From CAVQCX01 sp963775335 (GTDB taxonomy: Bacteria > Pseudomonadota > Gammaproteobacteria > Chromatiales > Chromatiaceae), in contig CAVZIJ010000003.1 of NCBI GenBank assembly GCA_963775335.1, positions 1,612,001-1,676,000 of the forward strand: a stretch of 64,000 nt of DNA, in the 5' to 3' direction. The notes beneath the pieces were generated by a model. The model made no database searches. It saw only the letters and a list, made by a program, of their open reading frames with translations, and was not told the DNA's origin. The translations under genes and the position numbers were made by a program. Shown in pieces: positions 8,251-18,740 of the stretch. Numbering within the stretch: position 1 is the first letter of the stretch; the number at the start of each line of letters is the position of its first letter.

Positions 8251-10462
8251 CGCCGTAGACCTCCTTCATGCGCTCTGGAAAGAAGCCCCGCGGCCAAGGG
8301 TCCATGAACTCGCCGTCCTCGTCGATTCGGATGCGGTGAATCACCGGCCCCTGTTGGGAAGGCTCGACGGAGTGCACGGCGATATCCTTGGGCCCCACAT
8401 CTGGTGCGTCGCTTCGGTGCTCGTCCTTGTACGTCTCTCGGATCCGGCGCAGACAGCGTAGCAACAAGTGCTCGCTGTGCGTCTCGATCAGGAATAATCC
8501 CCCAGGATTCGCTTTCGCCTGAGTCAGGAACAAGTCGGCCAGCACGACCTGAAATGCCGGGTGAATATTCGCCTCGGGTTCTTCGATCATGACGAGCCGA
8601 GAAGCCTGACCGGACGGATCGCTGAGTGCGGCTACCATCACGGGAATCACCTGAGATATCCCGGTACCAAGATCCTGCGGCGCCAGAACGAGACCGCTCT
8701 CGACGTGCTGAAGCTCAAGCTTGCTTTCCTCGGGCAAGCGTTCGAGCATTGCTTTGATCTCTTCAGATCCGGGGCGGATCTGCCCGGAGACCAAATCATT
8801 CCAAGAGTCACCGTCTACGTCGAGGAGTTTTCGACGCTGGGCGACGACCCGGTACTCGGCATTGAAGCGATCTGGGGAGGTCAACCATGCGCTGACGGCC
8901 TCACGTAGCGACGTCTCGGACCCGAGTGAGAGCAAATCCCAAGCAGCGAGTCCGTTGGCCCAACTCCTCGGCTCCGCTCCCGTCTTCGCGCGATACGCTC
9001 GTGACGGAAGGCGTCTGAATGGACTGAGATAGACCGCTTTCTCCAACATCGTGAGCAACTCTCGTCCGGGATTGACGATGGCGACGCTCAACACATCCTG
9101 CAAGAACGCTTGAGCGAACTGCGGGTACTCCCAGAACTCGTTACAGTCATCCCGCATCCATACGCGCGAATCCACATCCAGTGTTTTGCCCAATCGCGGA
9201 ACTGCCGAGTCTCGCTGTCGAAGTGGTATGGACAAATCCGCCGCAACGTAATCTTCATCAACAAGCGCAACTAAGAATTCAAGCATCCAGCTGTCGATCT
9301 CATGGTCTTCTTCGTCGAAGAGGGCACCCATCTGAGACTGCCAATCGTTCCAGCACGGGGTCTTCTTGTCGGTAAGCGATGGCCCGGGCGTCGAGCTTTC
9401 GGAGGCCGGCCCCGGTTCCCGACTTGGCAGCGGAGATGAATGATCCGGCCTCTCAACATCTGCGGAAAGATAGGAATCGCTGCTCTCGCTGTCTGGCGAA
9501 GCTTTGTCTGGCAATATTACGTCACGCAAACTAAACTTGGGCGGCGCAAAAGCCACTGTTGTCGTACGAGATCTTGCTATTTCAATGAGCCTCTCCCTCT
9601 CAGTGAACTGAGCATTCTGCTCGCCCGTCTCTTCGTCAATCGACGGGTCACCCCAAACACCTTCACCACTAACAATACCATCCACGATTTTGTCGAACAG
9701 GCGACGCGACAAGCGGTTCTCGGATTCCGAAACTTCCTCGTCGGACATGGCGATCTGTGCGCCTTTTTTCAGATTTAGCCAATCGTGATCGTGGTTCCAA
9801 ACGGCTTTGCGTACGTACTGACGAACCTCCTTGGCGAACGCCCAGTCGAATTCCGAAAGATCCCCCTTGTCGTAGCGAGTGCCGAAGGGACAAAAGCCGA
9901 GATTGCAAAGAAACAGGGCAGCTTCCTCTTTCTCGTCATCGAACGACAGCCTCGCGAATTCGCGGCTGCTCGTCCCCACCGCATAGGTGCAAACGAATGG
10001 GCGGTCTTGTCGCGCGCTCCAAGCAATCGTCAATTCGACCCAAACGTCCTTCAGGCGAGACGACAAGCGCGCCGCCGCGGCGATGTCGAGCGGCTTCGGC
10101 GCGTTCGTGTAGAAATCCCAGATGTGGGAATCTAGTTCAGCATCTCTCACCCAGTCGGACTCGGCGCCTGGCAAGCCACCAGGGAAATGCAATTCGAAGC
10201 GCATGCGGATCGCGCGGCTGCGATCATGTCCATGGACGAGGTTCTCAAATCCGCCGAGATCGACAACATCGCCTCCGAGGACGGTCCGCCCCGCATCGCA
10301 GTTATTCCGCTCCAGCACCTCCCGCGCATACATCAACGCCTGAACGATAGTGCTCTTGCCCGCGTTGTTGGGCCCGAACAGCAGCGTCAGCGGCGCGAGC
10401 TCGATGCGCACCGGCTCGCGGATGCCTTTGAAGTTTTCGAGGGTGAGGGCCTTGAGGATCAT
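8240..10462 (-). CDS. AAA/OLD-like ATPase with DUF3696-type C-terminus
   Basis: 740 residues. Walker A GPNNAGKST near residue 31, after MILKALTLENFKGIREPVRI, as in SMC/OLD-like ATPases. A low-complexity acidic linker lies at about residues 330-370. The signature and Walker B region DLGTGISQVIPVMVAAL and LVMIEEPEANIHP follow, then LFLIETHSEHLLLRCLRRI and the DUF3696 tail ending PERMKEVYGDDL. Such ATPases are the sensor or motor part of several phage-defence systems. It starts 27 bases after the PIN gene. No TOPRIM nuclease domain is fused, so cutting would depend on a partner such as the PLD-like protein. Confidence 0.85.
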   Translation of the reverse strand: MILKALTLENFKGIREPVRIELAPLTLLFGPNNAGKSTIVQALMYAREVLERNNCDAGRTVLGGDVVDLGGFENLVHGHDRSRAIRMRFELHFPGGLPGAESDWVRDAELDSHIWDFYTNAPKPLDIAAAARLSSRLKDVWVELTIAWSARQDRPFVCTYAVGTSSREFARLSFDDEKEEAALFLCNLGFCPFGTRYDKGDLSEFDWAFAKEVRQYVRKAVWNHDHDWLNLKKGAQIAMSDEEVSESENRLSRRLFDKIVDGIVSGEGVWGDPSIDEETGEQNAQFTERERLIEIARSRTTTVAFAPPKFSLRDVILPDKASPDSESSDSYLSADVERPDHSSPLPSREPGPASESSTPGPSLTDKKTPCWNDWQSQMGALFDEEDHEIDSWMLEFLVALVDEDYVAADLSIPLRQRDSAVPRLGKTLDVDSRVWMRDDCNEFWEYPQFAQAFLQDVLSVAIVNPGRELLTMLEKAVYLSPFRRLPSRAYRAKTGAEPRSWANGLAAWDLLSLGSETSLREAVSAWLTSPDRFNAEYRVVAQRRKLLDVDGDSWNDLVSGQIRPGSEEIKAMLERLPEESKLELQHVESGLVLAPQDLGTGISQVIPVMVAALSDPSGQASRLVMIEEPEANIHPAFQVVLADLFLTQAKANPGGLFLIETHSEHLLLRCLRRIRETYKDEHRSDAPDVGPKDIAVHSVEPSQQGPVIHRIRIDEDGEFMDPWPRGFFPERMKEVYGDDL

Positions 10463-10489
10463 CGTGAATTCCGTTGCCTGCGGTGGCGG

Positions 10490-10981
10490 CTATTGTCCTT
10501 GCGTTCCATTCGGACGTGGCTCGGCGAGTGCGTCGCAGACCTCGAGAATGATCGTGCTCGACAGATAGAGGCCGTGCCGATCGACAAGCAGTTTGAGCTT
10601 GTCCAGCGCTGTTGTCTCGTCCAGATGCCCCAAGCGACGGGCCAAGACAAGAATTCCGACGGTACCGATGGGGCGCAGTCCCATCTGGACGGCCTTGCGT
10701 CTGGCCGCGCTGTCATCGATGGCGACAAGATCGATGTCGCGCTCCCGCGCCAGCACGAGGGTCTCCAGTTCACCCCGATGGAGGGTTCCAAGAGCGCCGC
10801 GGACGAAGGCTTCACCCACATCGGACAGTTGGGATTGCTCGACGAAGTCCGGGAGGTCCAGGCCCGTCTCGGCCACCACCCCCGGTGGAGCCAGGATTCC
10901 CGAGAAGCATTGGTGCAGCAGCCCGAGCGAGTCGATCTTCGTCAAGAAGATCAACGGGCTGGCGTTGGTGACGATCCTCAT
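10490..10981 (-). CDS. DUF3368 PIN-domain toxin
   Basis: 163 residues. PIN-fold RNase with TNASPLIFLTKID at the N-terminus (first acidic site missing its usual Asp, as in DUF3368), GELETLVLARERDIDLVAIDD and RPIGTVGILVLARRLG. Usual partner of UPF0175 antitoxins, which lies directly upstream with a 4-base ATGA overlap. Being between the sigma54 promoter and the ATPase, it would be induced with the rest of the operon. Confidence 0.85.
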   Translation of the reverse strand: MRIVTNASPLIFLTKIDSLGLLHQCFSGILAPPGVVAETGLDLPDFVEQSQLSDVGEAFVRGALGTLHRGELETLVLARERDIDLVAIDDSAARRKAVQMGLRPIGTVGILVLARRLGHLDETTALDKLKLLVDRHGLYLSSTIILEVCDALAEPRPNGTQGQ

Positions 10982-11238
10982 GGGCGCTGCTCGGCGAGCT
11001 CGTCAACGAGGCGCAGATCCTCGCGGACGGTTTCGTCGTCGATGGCGAAGCCACTGCCGAAGTGCTCTTTGAGCCGATAGTGAAACTCCTCGTACCCCAG
11101 ACCGGCCAGCGCGGACGCGGCGCCGAAGCTGATCTTGTGGGCATGGTAGAGGCTGGCGGCGAGGAAGAAGTCGCCGGCGCCGTTGCCCAGCGACTCTAGG
11201 ACGGGAGCGAACTCTGGGTTGATGGTCGGTGCGGACAT
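10978..11238 (-). CDS. UPF0175 family antitoxin
   Basis: 86 residues (MSAPTINPEFAPVLE to DELAEQRP) with the family core LAASLYHAHKISFGAASALAGLGYEEFHYRL, a helix-turn-helix-like region. A GTG at 11286 is possible, but the ATG at 11238 was chosen: it has GGAG just upstream, and the predicted sigma54 start at about 11282 would leave the GTG outside the mRNA. First gene of the inducible operon; pairs with the DUF3368 PIN toxin. Confidence 0.82.
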   Translation of the reverse strand: MSAPTINPEFAPVLESLGNGAGDFFLAASLYHAHKISFGAASALAGLGYEEFHYRLKEHFGSGFAIDDETVREDLRLVDELAEQRP

Positions 11239-11292
11239 GATCGGGCTCCTGTCTGATTCTGCTGGATCGGCTTGAGACGCTGACACGGGTTA

Positions 11293-11308
11293 AGCAGATG
11301 CCGTGCCA
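11293..11308 (-). promoter_or_regulatory. Sigma54 (-24/-12) promoter of the defence operon
   Basis: On the minus strand TGGCACGGCATCTGCT, against TGGCACGRNNNTTGCW: one mismatch. GG at 11307-11306 and GC at 11295-11294 have the obligatory 10-base separation. It begins on the base after the TGA of the CARF-sigma54 regulator (11311-11309). Predicted transcription start about 11282, leaving a 44-base leader to the UPF0175 start. Confidence 0.75.
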
Positions 11309-12823
<1,515 letters not shown>

Positions 12824-13224
12824 AGGGCGCATCATAGCCGTTGCTGCTCTGGAACAGCAGAAGGACACCGGAGAAGAAGGACCGGCTTTATGGGACACCG
12901 AAGGTCTTCAAGATCTGCTATGCGCTGCATACCCCCCTTGTTGCCGTCTGACTGGCCCCTGGTCTTCAAGAAAGCGGCAATGTTTCGATCTCTGAGCCGA
13001 CCGTCCTTCGGGACTTAGCGGTCGGTCACGATGGCGAGTCCATGATGATCCAAGGATGGAGCAAGCCGGTCGCGATGAGCCACCACTTTCAGTTGGGCGT
13101 GGCGAAAACCAAACATCTCTCGGGTAAGGAGGTTACGTCCGCTTGGGGTCGAACGGAGACATCCTCTCCGCTCGGTACAACACGGGGTCCCTTGACAACA
13201 GGATGTAACGACCGGGCGCTCCGA
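12824..13224. other. Intergenic, upstream of the CARF-sigma54 regulator
   Basis: About 400 bases without a convincing gene. There is a TTGACA on the + strand near 13193 but no matching -10 or gene after it. It presumably carries the regulator's promoter, which I cannot place. Confidence 0.4.
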
Positions 13225-13563
13225 TTACCCCGCTATCAGATCCACGACCTCCGCTTGCGGCGCGGTCTTCTTCACCGACTCCACCCCGTCATCGCGTGAG
13301 GCGACGGACTTGTACTGCTCACTGGTGCCGATGACCTGCTTGTTCGCTTCCAGCAGGTTGAACATGAACTGCCCGCCCTTGGTCTCCTTCCGCTCGTAAC
13401 GTTCATCCCGTGGCGCGTTCTTCTTGACAGATTCGATGCCGTTGACGGCGCTGGCCTTCTGCTTGTAGCCCTCGCTGGCAAGGATGTTCTGACCGTTGCT
13501 GGCCTTCAGGCGAAACCGGAACTCCCCACGACCGTCTTTGTAGACCTCGAACTTGCCTGCCAT
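13225..13563 (-). CDS. YegP/DUF1508 family protein
   Basis: 112 residues made of two tandem DUF1508 repeats: GKFEVYKDGRGEFRFRLKASNGQNILASEGY and GGQFMFNLLEANKQVIGTSEQYKS, each followed by ..GIESVKKNAP / ..GVESVKKTAP. Small cytoplasmic alpha-beta protein of unknown function, widespread in proteobacteria. ATG at 13563 has a purine-rich GGGAG upstream. It stands alone. Confidence 0.9.
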   Translation of the reverse strand: MAGKFEVYKDGRGEFRFRLKASNGQNILASEGYKQKASAVNGIESVKKNAPRDERYERKETKGGQFMFNLLEANKQVIGTSEQYKSVASRDDGVESVKKTAPQAEVVDLIAG

Positions 13564-13726
13564 CTCTGGTTCTCCCTCTTGGTGGCACCCCCAAGGCTAA
13601 CCATAGCCCAGATCCCCACGGATGGCCGAACAGGGTCGAGCTCGGTCATCCAGTCGCGTCCAGGCGAGCGCGGCGTAGGGGTGTTAGGACCAGTGTTGAT
13701 AGCTGGCCGGTCTACACTTTGGCACC

Positions 13727-14405
13727 ATGTGCGGTCGCTTCGCCCAGTCCGGCCCAGCCGAGCGTTACGCCCAGCTTTTCGGCCTTGAGGATCGAAACCG
13801 AGGGAACCTGGCGCCCCGGTACAACGTCGCGCCGACGCAGACGACCTGGGCCTGCCTGCTGGGCGCAAGTGGCCGACCGGACCTCGCCATCCTCCGGTGG
13901 GGCCTGGTGCCCCATTGGTCCAAAGGGCCGGATGCCCGCTACTTGATGATCAACGCCAGGGCCGAGACCGTCCAAGACAAGCCCGCTTACCGGGACGCCT
14001 TCCGCCACAGGCGCTGCCTGATTCCCGCCGACGGGTTCTACGAGTGGAAACCTGAGAACGGGAAGCAGCCGTACTTCATTCACCGCAAGGAACGTCGGGC
14101 CTATGGCTTTTGCCGGCCTCTGGGAGCACTGGAGAAGCCTCGAGACCGGACAAGTCATCGACTCCTGCGCGATCATCGTCACGGATGCCAACGCACTGAT
14201 GCGGCCGATCCACCACCGGATGCCGGTGATCCTGGAGCCGGGAGACTTCGGCCGGTGGCTGGACCCGGCAGAGAAGGACCGGGGTGCGCTGCTGGCACTC
14301 CTGAGGCCGGCGCCGAGCGAGGGGCTGGAAGCCTACCCGGTGGCTACGGCGGTCAACAGCCCCAAGAATGAGGGGAGGGAGTTGATCAACCGGCTGGGTG
14401 GCTAA
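13727..14405 (+). pseudogene. SRAP (YedK/HMCES-type) protein, frameshifted
   Basis: SRAP proteins crosslink to abasic sites in single-stranded DNA through Cys2. Visible: catalytic MCGRF at the N-terminus, LAPRYNVAPTQ, GLVPHWSKG, NARAETV, CLIPADGFYEW and, in another frame, HHRMPVIL with the conserved His. The frame changes at the TTTT run 14108-14111: four T where three would join YGF to AGLWEHW. Both halves together give a full-length protein (about 226 aa). A single extra T could be a real mutation or a sequencing error. Confidence 0.88.
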
Positions 14406-14473
14406 TCGACGGGGCTGGCCGACAGCGCGGACAGCAGACGCAACCGAAAGGCGCAGCGTCTCAGAGCGGTCCG

Positions 14474-14878
14474 CTATCTGCCGAAGTACGTTGTTGATCC
14501 GAGTTGATGAACCAAGTGCTCCGTGTAGGCGAATTGCTTCTCCCGCTCCTCGGGCGGTAGCTGGTAGAGCGCGTCAAGACCAGCAGGCAATAGCGTGCGG
14601 ACGTACCCCTCTCCCGTCACAGCCACGTAGGTAACGTAACCCCCAGATTCGACCCGGGTCATTGGAATCCCACCCCTGCTCGCCCAGAAATATTGACCCC
14701 CTTCCCGAGTGATCACCGCCCGGTGTCTCTTTGCCTCGGAGGGCGGAATCGCCGATGACGAGGTCACTGCGTCGGAAATCTCGATCTTGGTAACGGGCTC
14801 TCCCAGGAATTCCAACTGTGCACCGAGAGCCTGTGTTGCCCCGCAGGCAATGGCGATCGCCAGAATCTCGGCCTTCAT
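14474..14878 (-). CDS. Hypothetical exported protein
   Basis: 134 residues with an N-terminal signal peptide (MKAEILAIAIACGATQALGA, cleavage probably after AQALGA-type site), then a soluble domain with ITREGGQYFWASRGGIPMTRVESGG. A strong AGGAGGGAG ribosome site lies before ATG 14878. I do not recognise the family. Probably periplasmic; no partner genes. Confidence 0.6.
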   Translation of the reverse strand: MKAEILAIAIACGATQALGAQLEFLGEPVTKIEISDAVTSSSAIPPSEAKRHRAVITREGGQYFWASRGGIPMTRVESGGYVTYVAVTGEGYVRTLLPAGLDALYQLPPEEREKQFAYTEHLVHQLGSTTYFGR

Positions 14879-15567
14879 CGCTGCTCCCTCCTATTGCTGT
14901 CTCGAACTTCCGGGGTCGGCCCCGCCGGTCAAGGCTAGCATAGCCACCCACATTCGCTTGCGGGTTGTCGCTGAGGAGCGTTTGGGGCCGTAACGGGCTT
15001 GGACGGGGCGGTATCGGACAAGAGCGCAAGGCGAGGCGGCTAAGAGGCAACGCCCCCGAAGGGGCGACGCGGGGCCGGGGCTTCCGTTCGGGCAATGCCT
15101 CCTGGCGCGTGGCCCGGGTTCAGCCTAGCCGGGGATCTAGCAGCCCGGCATCGGAGAGTTCTGGCAGGCTTGTAGGACTGGGGTTACAGGGACTCAACAG
15201 GTTGCTTGCGCGGCGGTACAAGCTCCGCCGATGATGTATTCCGGCTCCGATCTAGCCCACAATGACCCATTCAGGGGCCCCTCGCAGCCCACAACTGCGG
15301 GTAGAAATGCGGGTAGATGTAGAATCACAACGCGCAAACTGCCGCCAATGCTGGCTCTGCTGCTCTTATGCGGTTCCCGCCCCCTACCAGTTATATATCA
15401 AAGGGTTCGATTTAATCCGCTCGAAGATTTTGCCAGTCGCTTCTTTTCTGGGGCTACGTTTCGCTTGACGCTGATCTCCGCTTTCTTGGCAGCCGCCCGA
15501 GGAAAGCACGCAACGCCAGACGCGCACCACAGGCTTCGCTTGTCAATTGCCGCCCTCGCCCCAGTAA
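14879..15567. other. Long non-coding stretch
   Basis: About 690 bases with only short ORFs lacking protein-like composition. The right part borders a fragment of a lost gene (15568-15690). I see no RNA gene or clear promoter. Confidence 0.4.
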
Positions 15568-15690
15568 CCCCGTCAGTTGTCCGGCGGTTCGCCGGGGACG
15601 CCTGCGGAGATGAGGACGCGCTTCGAGAAATACGTCGGTCAACTTACAAAGGGGAAGGAGCCTGGGAAAGTCCGGATCGTGCTCGAATGA
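15568..15690 (+). pseudogene. C-terminal gene fragment, copy 1
   Basis: Open frame ending LSGGSPGTPAEMRTRFEKY then QLTKGKEPGKVRIVLE and a stop at 15688-15690. A diverged copy (GGSTATPAEMRKPFEEY, then GKVRIGLE) lies at 16534-16650. These look like the last 37 residues of a larger protein whose body is gone. Family not recognised. The two copies bracket an RHH/PIN module. Confidence 0.55.
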
Positions 15691-15746
15691 AACGCTAGGA
15701 GCTGTGCTAGTCTAACGGTATCGAAAAACTACCGGAGCGATAGTTC

Positions 15747-16046
15747 ATGGCATCCGTACTCATCAAGAATCTGCCTGACGAGCTGCACCAGCAGCTGAAG
15801 CTTCGCGCCCAACGGCATCACCGCAGCCTCAACAAGGAGCTGATTGCATTGATCGAAACGGCAGTGACCGAGGATGGCTTCGAGTCTGGGCAGGCTCAGG
15901 GTGCTGAGGTTCAGCGCCAGCTTGCTGCGGCCGAGGAGCGCCGGATCGCCCGCATCCGCGCCCTGCGCGGCAAGTACCGGGATACGGTTTCTTCCAGCGT
16001 GGAATTCGCCGCACGCAAGGCCGAAGAGATCGCGCTGGAGCGCTGA
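15747..16046 (+). CDS. FitA-like ribbon-helix-helix antitoxin
   Basis: 99 residues. N-terminal RHH: MASVLIKNLPDELHQQLKLRAQRHHRSLNKELIALIETAV, typical of FitA/Arc-type antitoxins with unusually long helical C-terminus. Partner PIN toxin follows 3 bases later. TATCG (15719-15723) and CGATA (15738-15742) form a possible operator just before the start. Confidence 0.85.
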   Translation: MASVLIKNLPDELHQQLKLRAQRHHRSLNKELIALIETAVTEDGFESGQAQGAEVQRQLAAAEERRIARIRALRGKYRDTVSSSVEFAARKAEEIALER

Positions 16047-16049
16047 CCC

Positions 16050-16448
16050 GTGGGCGTCGTGCTGGATGCCTGTGCCCTGATCGCCTTCATCCGATCGGAG
16101 GACGGGTCCGAAACGGTCGAGCAGCGGCTCGTCGAAGGCGGGTGCGTGGCGCATGTGCTCAACCTCTGCGAGGTTTACTACGACTGCATCCGCAGGGACG
16201 GCGAGACCCGGGCCAACGCAATCCTGATGGACATCCACGACGCTGGCGTGTCCGCTCGCAGTGACATCGACGAGGATTTCTGGAAAGACGTGGGGCGGAT
16301 CAAGGCCGACGTTCCAAGGATCTCAATTGCCGATTGCTTCGCCGTTGCGCTCGCGAGGCGTGTTGGCGTGCCCGTGCTGACCTCGGACTATCACGAATTC
16401 GACAACATCCTGCAACGAGGTCTCTGCGGCGTGCAATTCCTTCGGTGA
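16050..16448 (+). CDS. VapC/FitB-type PIN toxin
   Basis: 132 residues from GTG 16050 (VGVVLDACALIAFIRSEDG). PIN-domain RNase with the acidic residues in VVLDACAL, LCEVYYD, ISIADCFAVALA and LTSDYHEFDN. Would cleave tRNA or rRNA when freed from the antitoxin. It lies directly after its RHH partner, and the pair sits between two copies of a gene fragment. Confidence 0.88.
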   Translation: MGVVLDACALIAFIRSEDGSETVEQRLVEGGCVAHVLNLCEVYYDCIRRDGETRANAILMDIHDAGVSARSDIDEDFWKDVGRIKADVPRISIADCFAVALARRVGVPVLTSDYHEFDNILQRGLCGVQFLR

Positions 16449-16527
16449 CCCCCGGGATGGCGCAATTCAACGGGCCCCGAACGTTCACGAACGATCGGCA
16501 GTGTTCGCGAGATGCTGAAGCAAACCG

Positions 16528-16650
16528 GCGCTGTTGTCCGGCGGTTCCACGGCGACGCCGGCGGAGATGAGGAAGCCCTTCGAGGAATATCCCGATCAAC
16601 TCACGAAGGGCAAGGAGCCAGGCAAGGTCCGGATCGGTTTGGAGCAAGCC
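16528..16650 (+). pseudogene. C-terminal gene fragment, copy 2
   Basis: Second, diverged copy of the fragment at 15568-15690 (LSGGSTATPAEMRKPFEEY, then LTKGKEPGKVRIGLE). Here the stop is lost and the frame runs into the metallophosphoesterase start, suggesting that the original order was this gene followed by the phosphoesterase. Confidence 0.5.
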
Positions 16651-16651
16651 C

Positions 16652-17201
16652 GTGAAGTTCGTCCGCGCGGCGGATTGGCAGCTGGGCAAACCCTTCGCCC
16701 GGATCAGCGACCCGCGCAAGAGATCGCTCGTTCAACAGGCGCGGATGGACGTCATTGGCAGCATTGGCCGTGTCGCGGCCGAAGGGGACGCGGAATGCAT
16801 CCTGGCGGCTGGCGATCTGTTCGACTCGACGAGCGTCGACAAGGCAACCGTGGCGGCCACCTGCAGCGCCATCGGGGCAGATCGACCTCCCGGTTATCGT
16901 GATTCCCGGCAATCATGATCATGGCGGCCCCGGCAGCGCCTGGGAACAAGCGTTTTTTCGACGTGAACAGGCCGCATTGGCGCCCAAGCTCACCCTGCTG
17001 CGTGACCCTGCCCCGTTCGACATGGACGCCGTGGTGATCTTGCCTTGCCCCCTGCTGCACCGCGCCGTACGCACCGACCCCACGGATTGGCTGCGCGCCG
17101 AGCAGGTCTACGAGGCCCTGCGGAAGGACAAGCCACGCATCGTCCTTGCCCACGGCAGCACCCGGCCTGCGGCAAACACGTCTTGCCAATGTCGAAGAGC
17201 T
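16652..17201 (+). pseudogene. Mre11/SbcD-like metallophosphoesterase, frameshifted and truncated
   Basis: Begins GTG AAG TTC GTC (VKFVRAADWQLGKPF) with phosphodiesterase motifs: AADWQLG, AAGDLFDS and, in the next frame, PVIVIPGNHDH, then VVILPCPLLHR and RIVLAHGST. The metal ligands D, H and N are recognisable. The frame shifts at the GGGG run near 16872-16875. Homology stops near 17165, far short of the usual 350-400 residues. A decayed DNA-end-processing nuclease. Confidence 0.75.
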
Positions 17202-17353
17202 GATTGAATGGGTCGGGGATGGCGTTCTCGGCGACCTCCGGACTCTTCTTTTTTCTCCTCACGTTATCTTGTACTGTCGCCGGATCGCACATCTTGCGGT
17301 CCGAGCTTTTGTTTCCTGAACCAACGTTGCGTCCCAACCACGGGAAATCAGGC

Positions 17354-18328
17354 ATGACACGACTCAAAAACGCCTTTTTTGCCGGGCTCGTGATCACCGC
17401 GGTAAGCGTTACCAGCGTGCGTGCGGACCCATTCGCGGATGCCCGGGACGCCGTCAATAGAAGAGACACGCCCGCCGCCATCCAGATCATGAAGCCGCTC
17501 GCCGACCGCGGCGATCCACGCTCCCAAGTATTCCTCGGTGTACTGTATTACGAAGCCGGCACCTCCGGTGCGACTAGGAACGATTCGGAAGCCGCAACCT
17601 GGTTTCGAAAAGCCGCAGAACAAGGTAGTGCCGATGGCCAGTCCATGCTCGCGACCATGTATCTGGCGGGGCGCGGGGTCCCTCCGAGCTACACGGAAGC
17701 CGCCAAGTGGTTTCGCAAAGCCGCCGACCAGGGGCTGTCCTACGCGCAGCTCCAACTCGCAATAATCTACGATGGCCAGTATGGGAAGGATACTGGCGTG
17801 CCCATCGATAACGCCCAGGCCCTGGATTGGTACATGAGAGCGGCCGTGCAAGGAGAGCCGGTGGCTCAAGACCAGGTGGGGGTCAAGTACCTGAACGGGA
17901 CCGGCGTGCCCAAGAACGCCAAGATCGCTGTTGAGTGGTTCTGCAAAGCGGCGTCCGGGGGAAGTGCTCACTCGATGGTGCGGCTCTGTGGCCTGTATAA
18001 CCGAGGCGTTGGCGTCTCTCGAAACTACCGCAAGAGCATTGCTTGGTGTCGGGCGTCAGCCGAACAAGGCGACGCGAATGGACAGGCAGCCCTCGGCACC
18101 CTGTATTTGCTTGGGCGAGGCGTGCCACGAGACTACCTCCAGGCATACGTATGGCTGAACTTGGCCGCAGCCCATAGCGACGCGACCATAGAAGCGCGGA
18201 AAATGAGAAACATTGCAGCACGCGAATTGAAACCGGACGAGATTGCCAAGGCCGAACAACTGTCCCGCAAATGGAAGCCCAAGAAGGCTGCCGAGATCAT
18301 GGCCCAGCTTCCAAGATCATGCCCGTGA
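17354..18328 (+). CDS. Secreted Sel1-repeat (SLR) protein
   Basis: 324 residues from ATG 17354, chosen because MTRLKNAFFAGLVITAVSVTSVRA is a good signal peptide; a start 150 bases upstream only adds non-conserved sequence. About six Sel1 repeats follow, such as AATWFRKAAEQGSADGQSMLA, AAKWFRKAADQGLSYAQLQLA and SIAWCRASAEQGDANGQAALG. SLR proteins are periplasmic scaffolds for protein contacts. Two Cys residues occur in the repeats. Partner unknown. Confidence 0.88.
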   Translation: MTRLKNAFFAGLVITAVSVTSVRADPFADARDAVNRRDTPAAIQIMKPLADRGDPRSQVFLGVLYYEAGTSGATRNDSEAATWFRKAAEQGSADGQSMLATMYLAGRGVPPSYTEAAKWFRKAADQGLSYAQLQLAIIYDGQYGKDTGVPIDNAQALDWYMRAAVQGEPVAQDQVGVKYLNGTGVPKNAKIAVEWFCKAASGGSAHSMVRLCGLYNRGVGVSRNYRKSIAWCRASAEQGDANGQAALGTLYLLGRGVPRDYLQAYVWLNLAAAHSDATIEARKMRNIAARELKPDEIAKAEQLSRKWKPKKAAEIMAQLPRSCP

Positions 18329-18420
18329 TCTGCCCATGGAGGGAGGACGGGGTCCCGTATTGTAGCTTCTGGCCAGCTGGACGATGCTTAACGCGTGGCC
18401 AGACCCCTCTGGAAACAGAA

Positions 18421-18740
18421 GCGCCTGAAGTGCGCCTTTTTGGCGTGGCGCACTATGTCTACGTGGATGGGGGCCCGGGGTTCTACGCCAAGCATCTCGG
18501 GAGTTATCCCGATCTGGAGCGGCCGGCCCCGGTGGTCAACATCGGATGGCTGGGGGTCCAATTGATCCCGGCCAACGGCGGCTCGTGCTTTCTGCCTATC
18601 CGCATGGCCCGGTCGCTGATTCAAGCGGGCCGCCTGTTCGCGGTCACCGAGGCCCCGGAGCTCTCGCATCCAGCTTACATGGTGTTTCCGCGGCGCGCGG
18701 TCGAAGGGCTGCGCGAGTTGGCGCTGACGGAACCCCAGCG
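18421..18740 (+). pseudogene. LysR-family regulator, C-terminal fragment split by IS1380
   Basis: Reads VRLFGVAHYVYVDGGPGFYAKHL, then VNIGWLGVQLIPANGGSCFLP and LSHPAYMVFPRRAVEGLRE, the effector domain of a LysR regulator. The DNA-binding half is absent. The frame enters the IS1380 element at 18741. Joining across the CAGCG duplication gives ...TEPQRAKR and a stop near 20353, a natural end. Confidence 0.75.

Noticed and set aside
11239..11286. GTG start at 11286 for the UPF0175 antitoxin
   Set aside because: It lies upstream of the predicted sigma54 transcription start and lacks a ribosome site; the ATG at 11238 has GGAG.
15231..15698. 155-residue + strand ORF
   Set aside because: No family features; it covers non-coding sequence and runs across the C-terminal gene fragment in the wrong frame.
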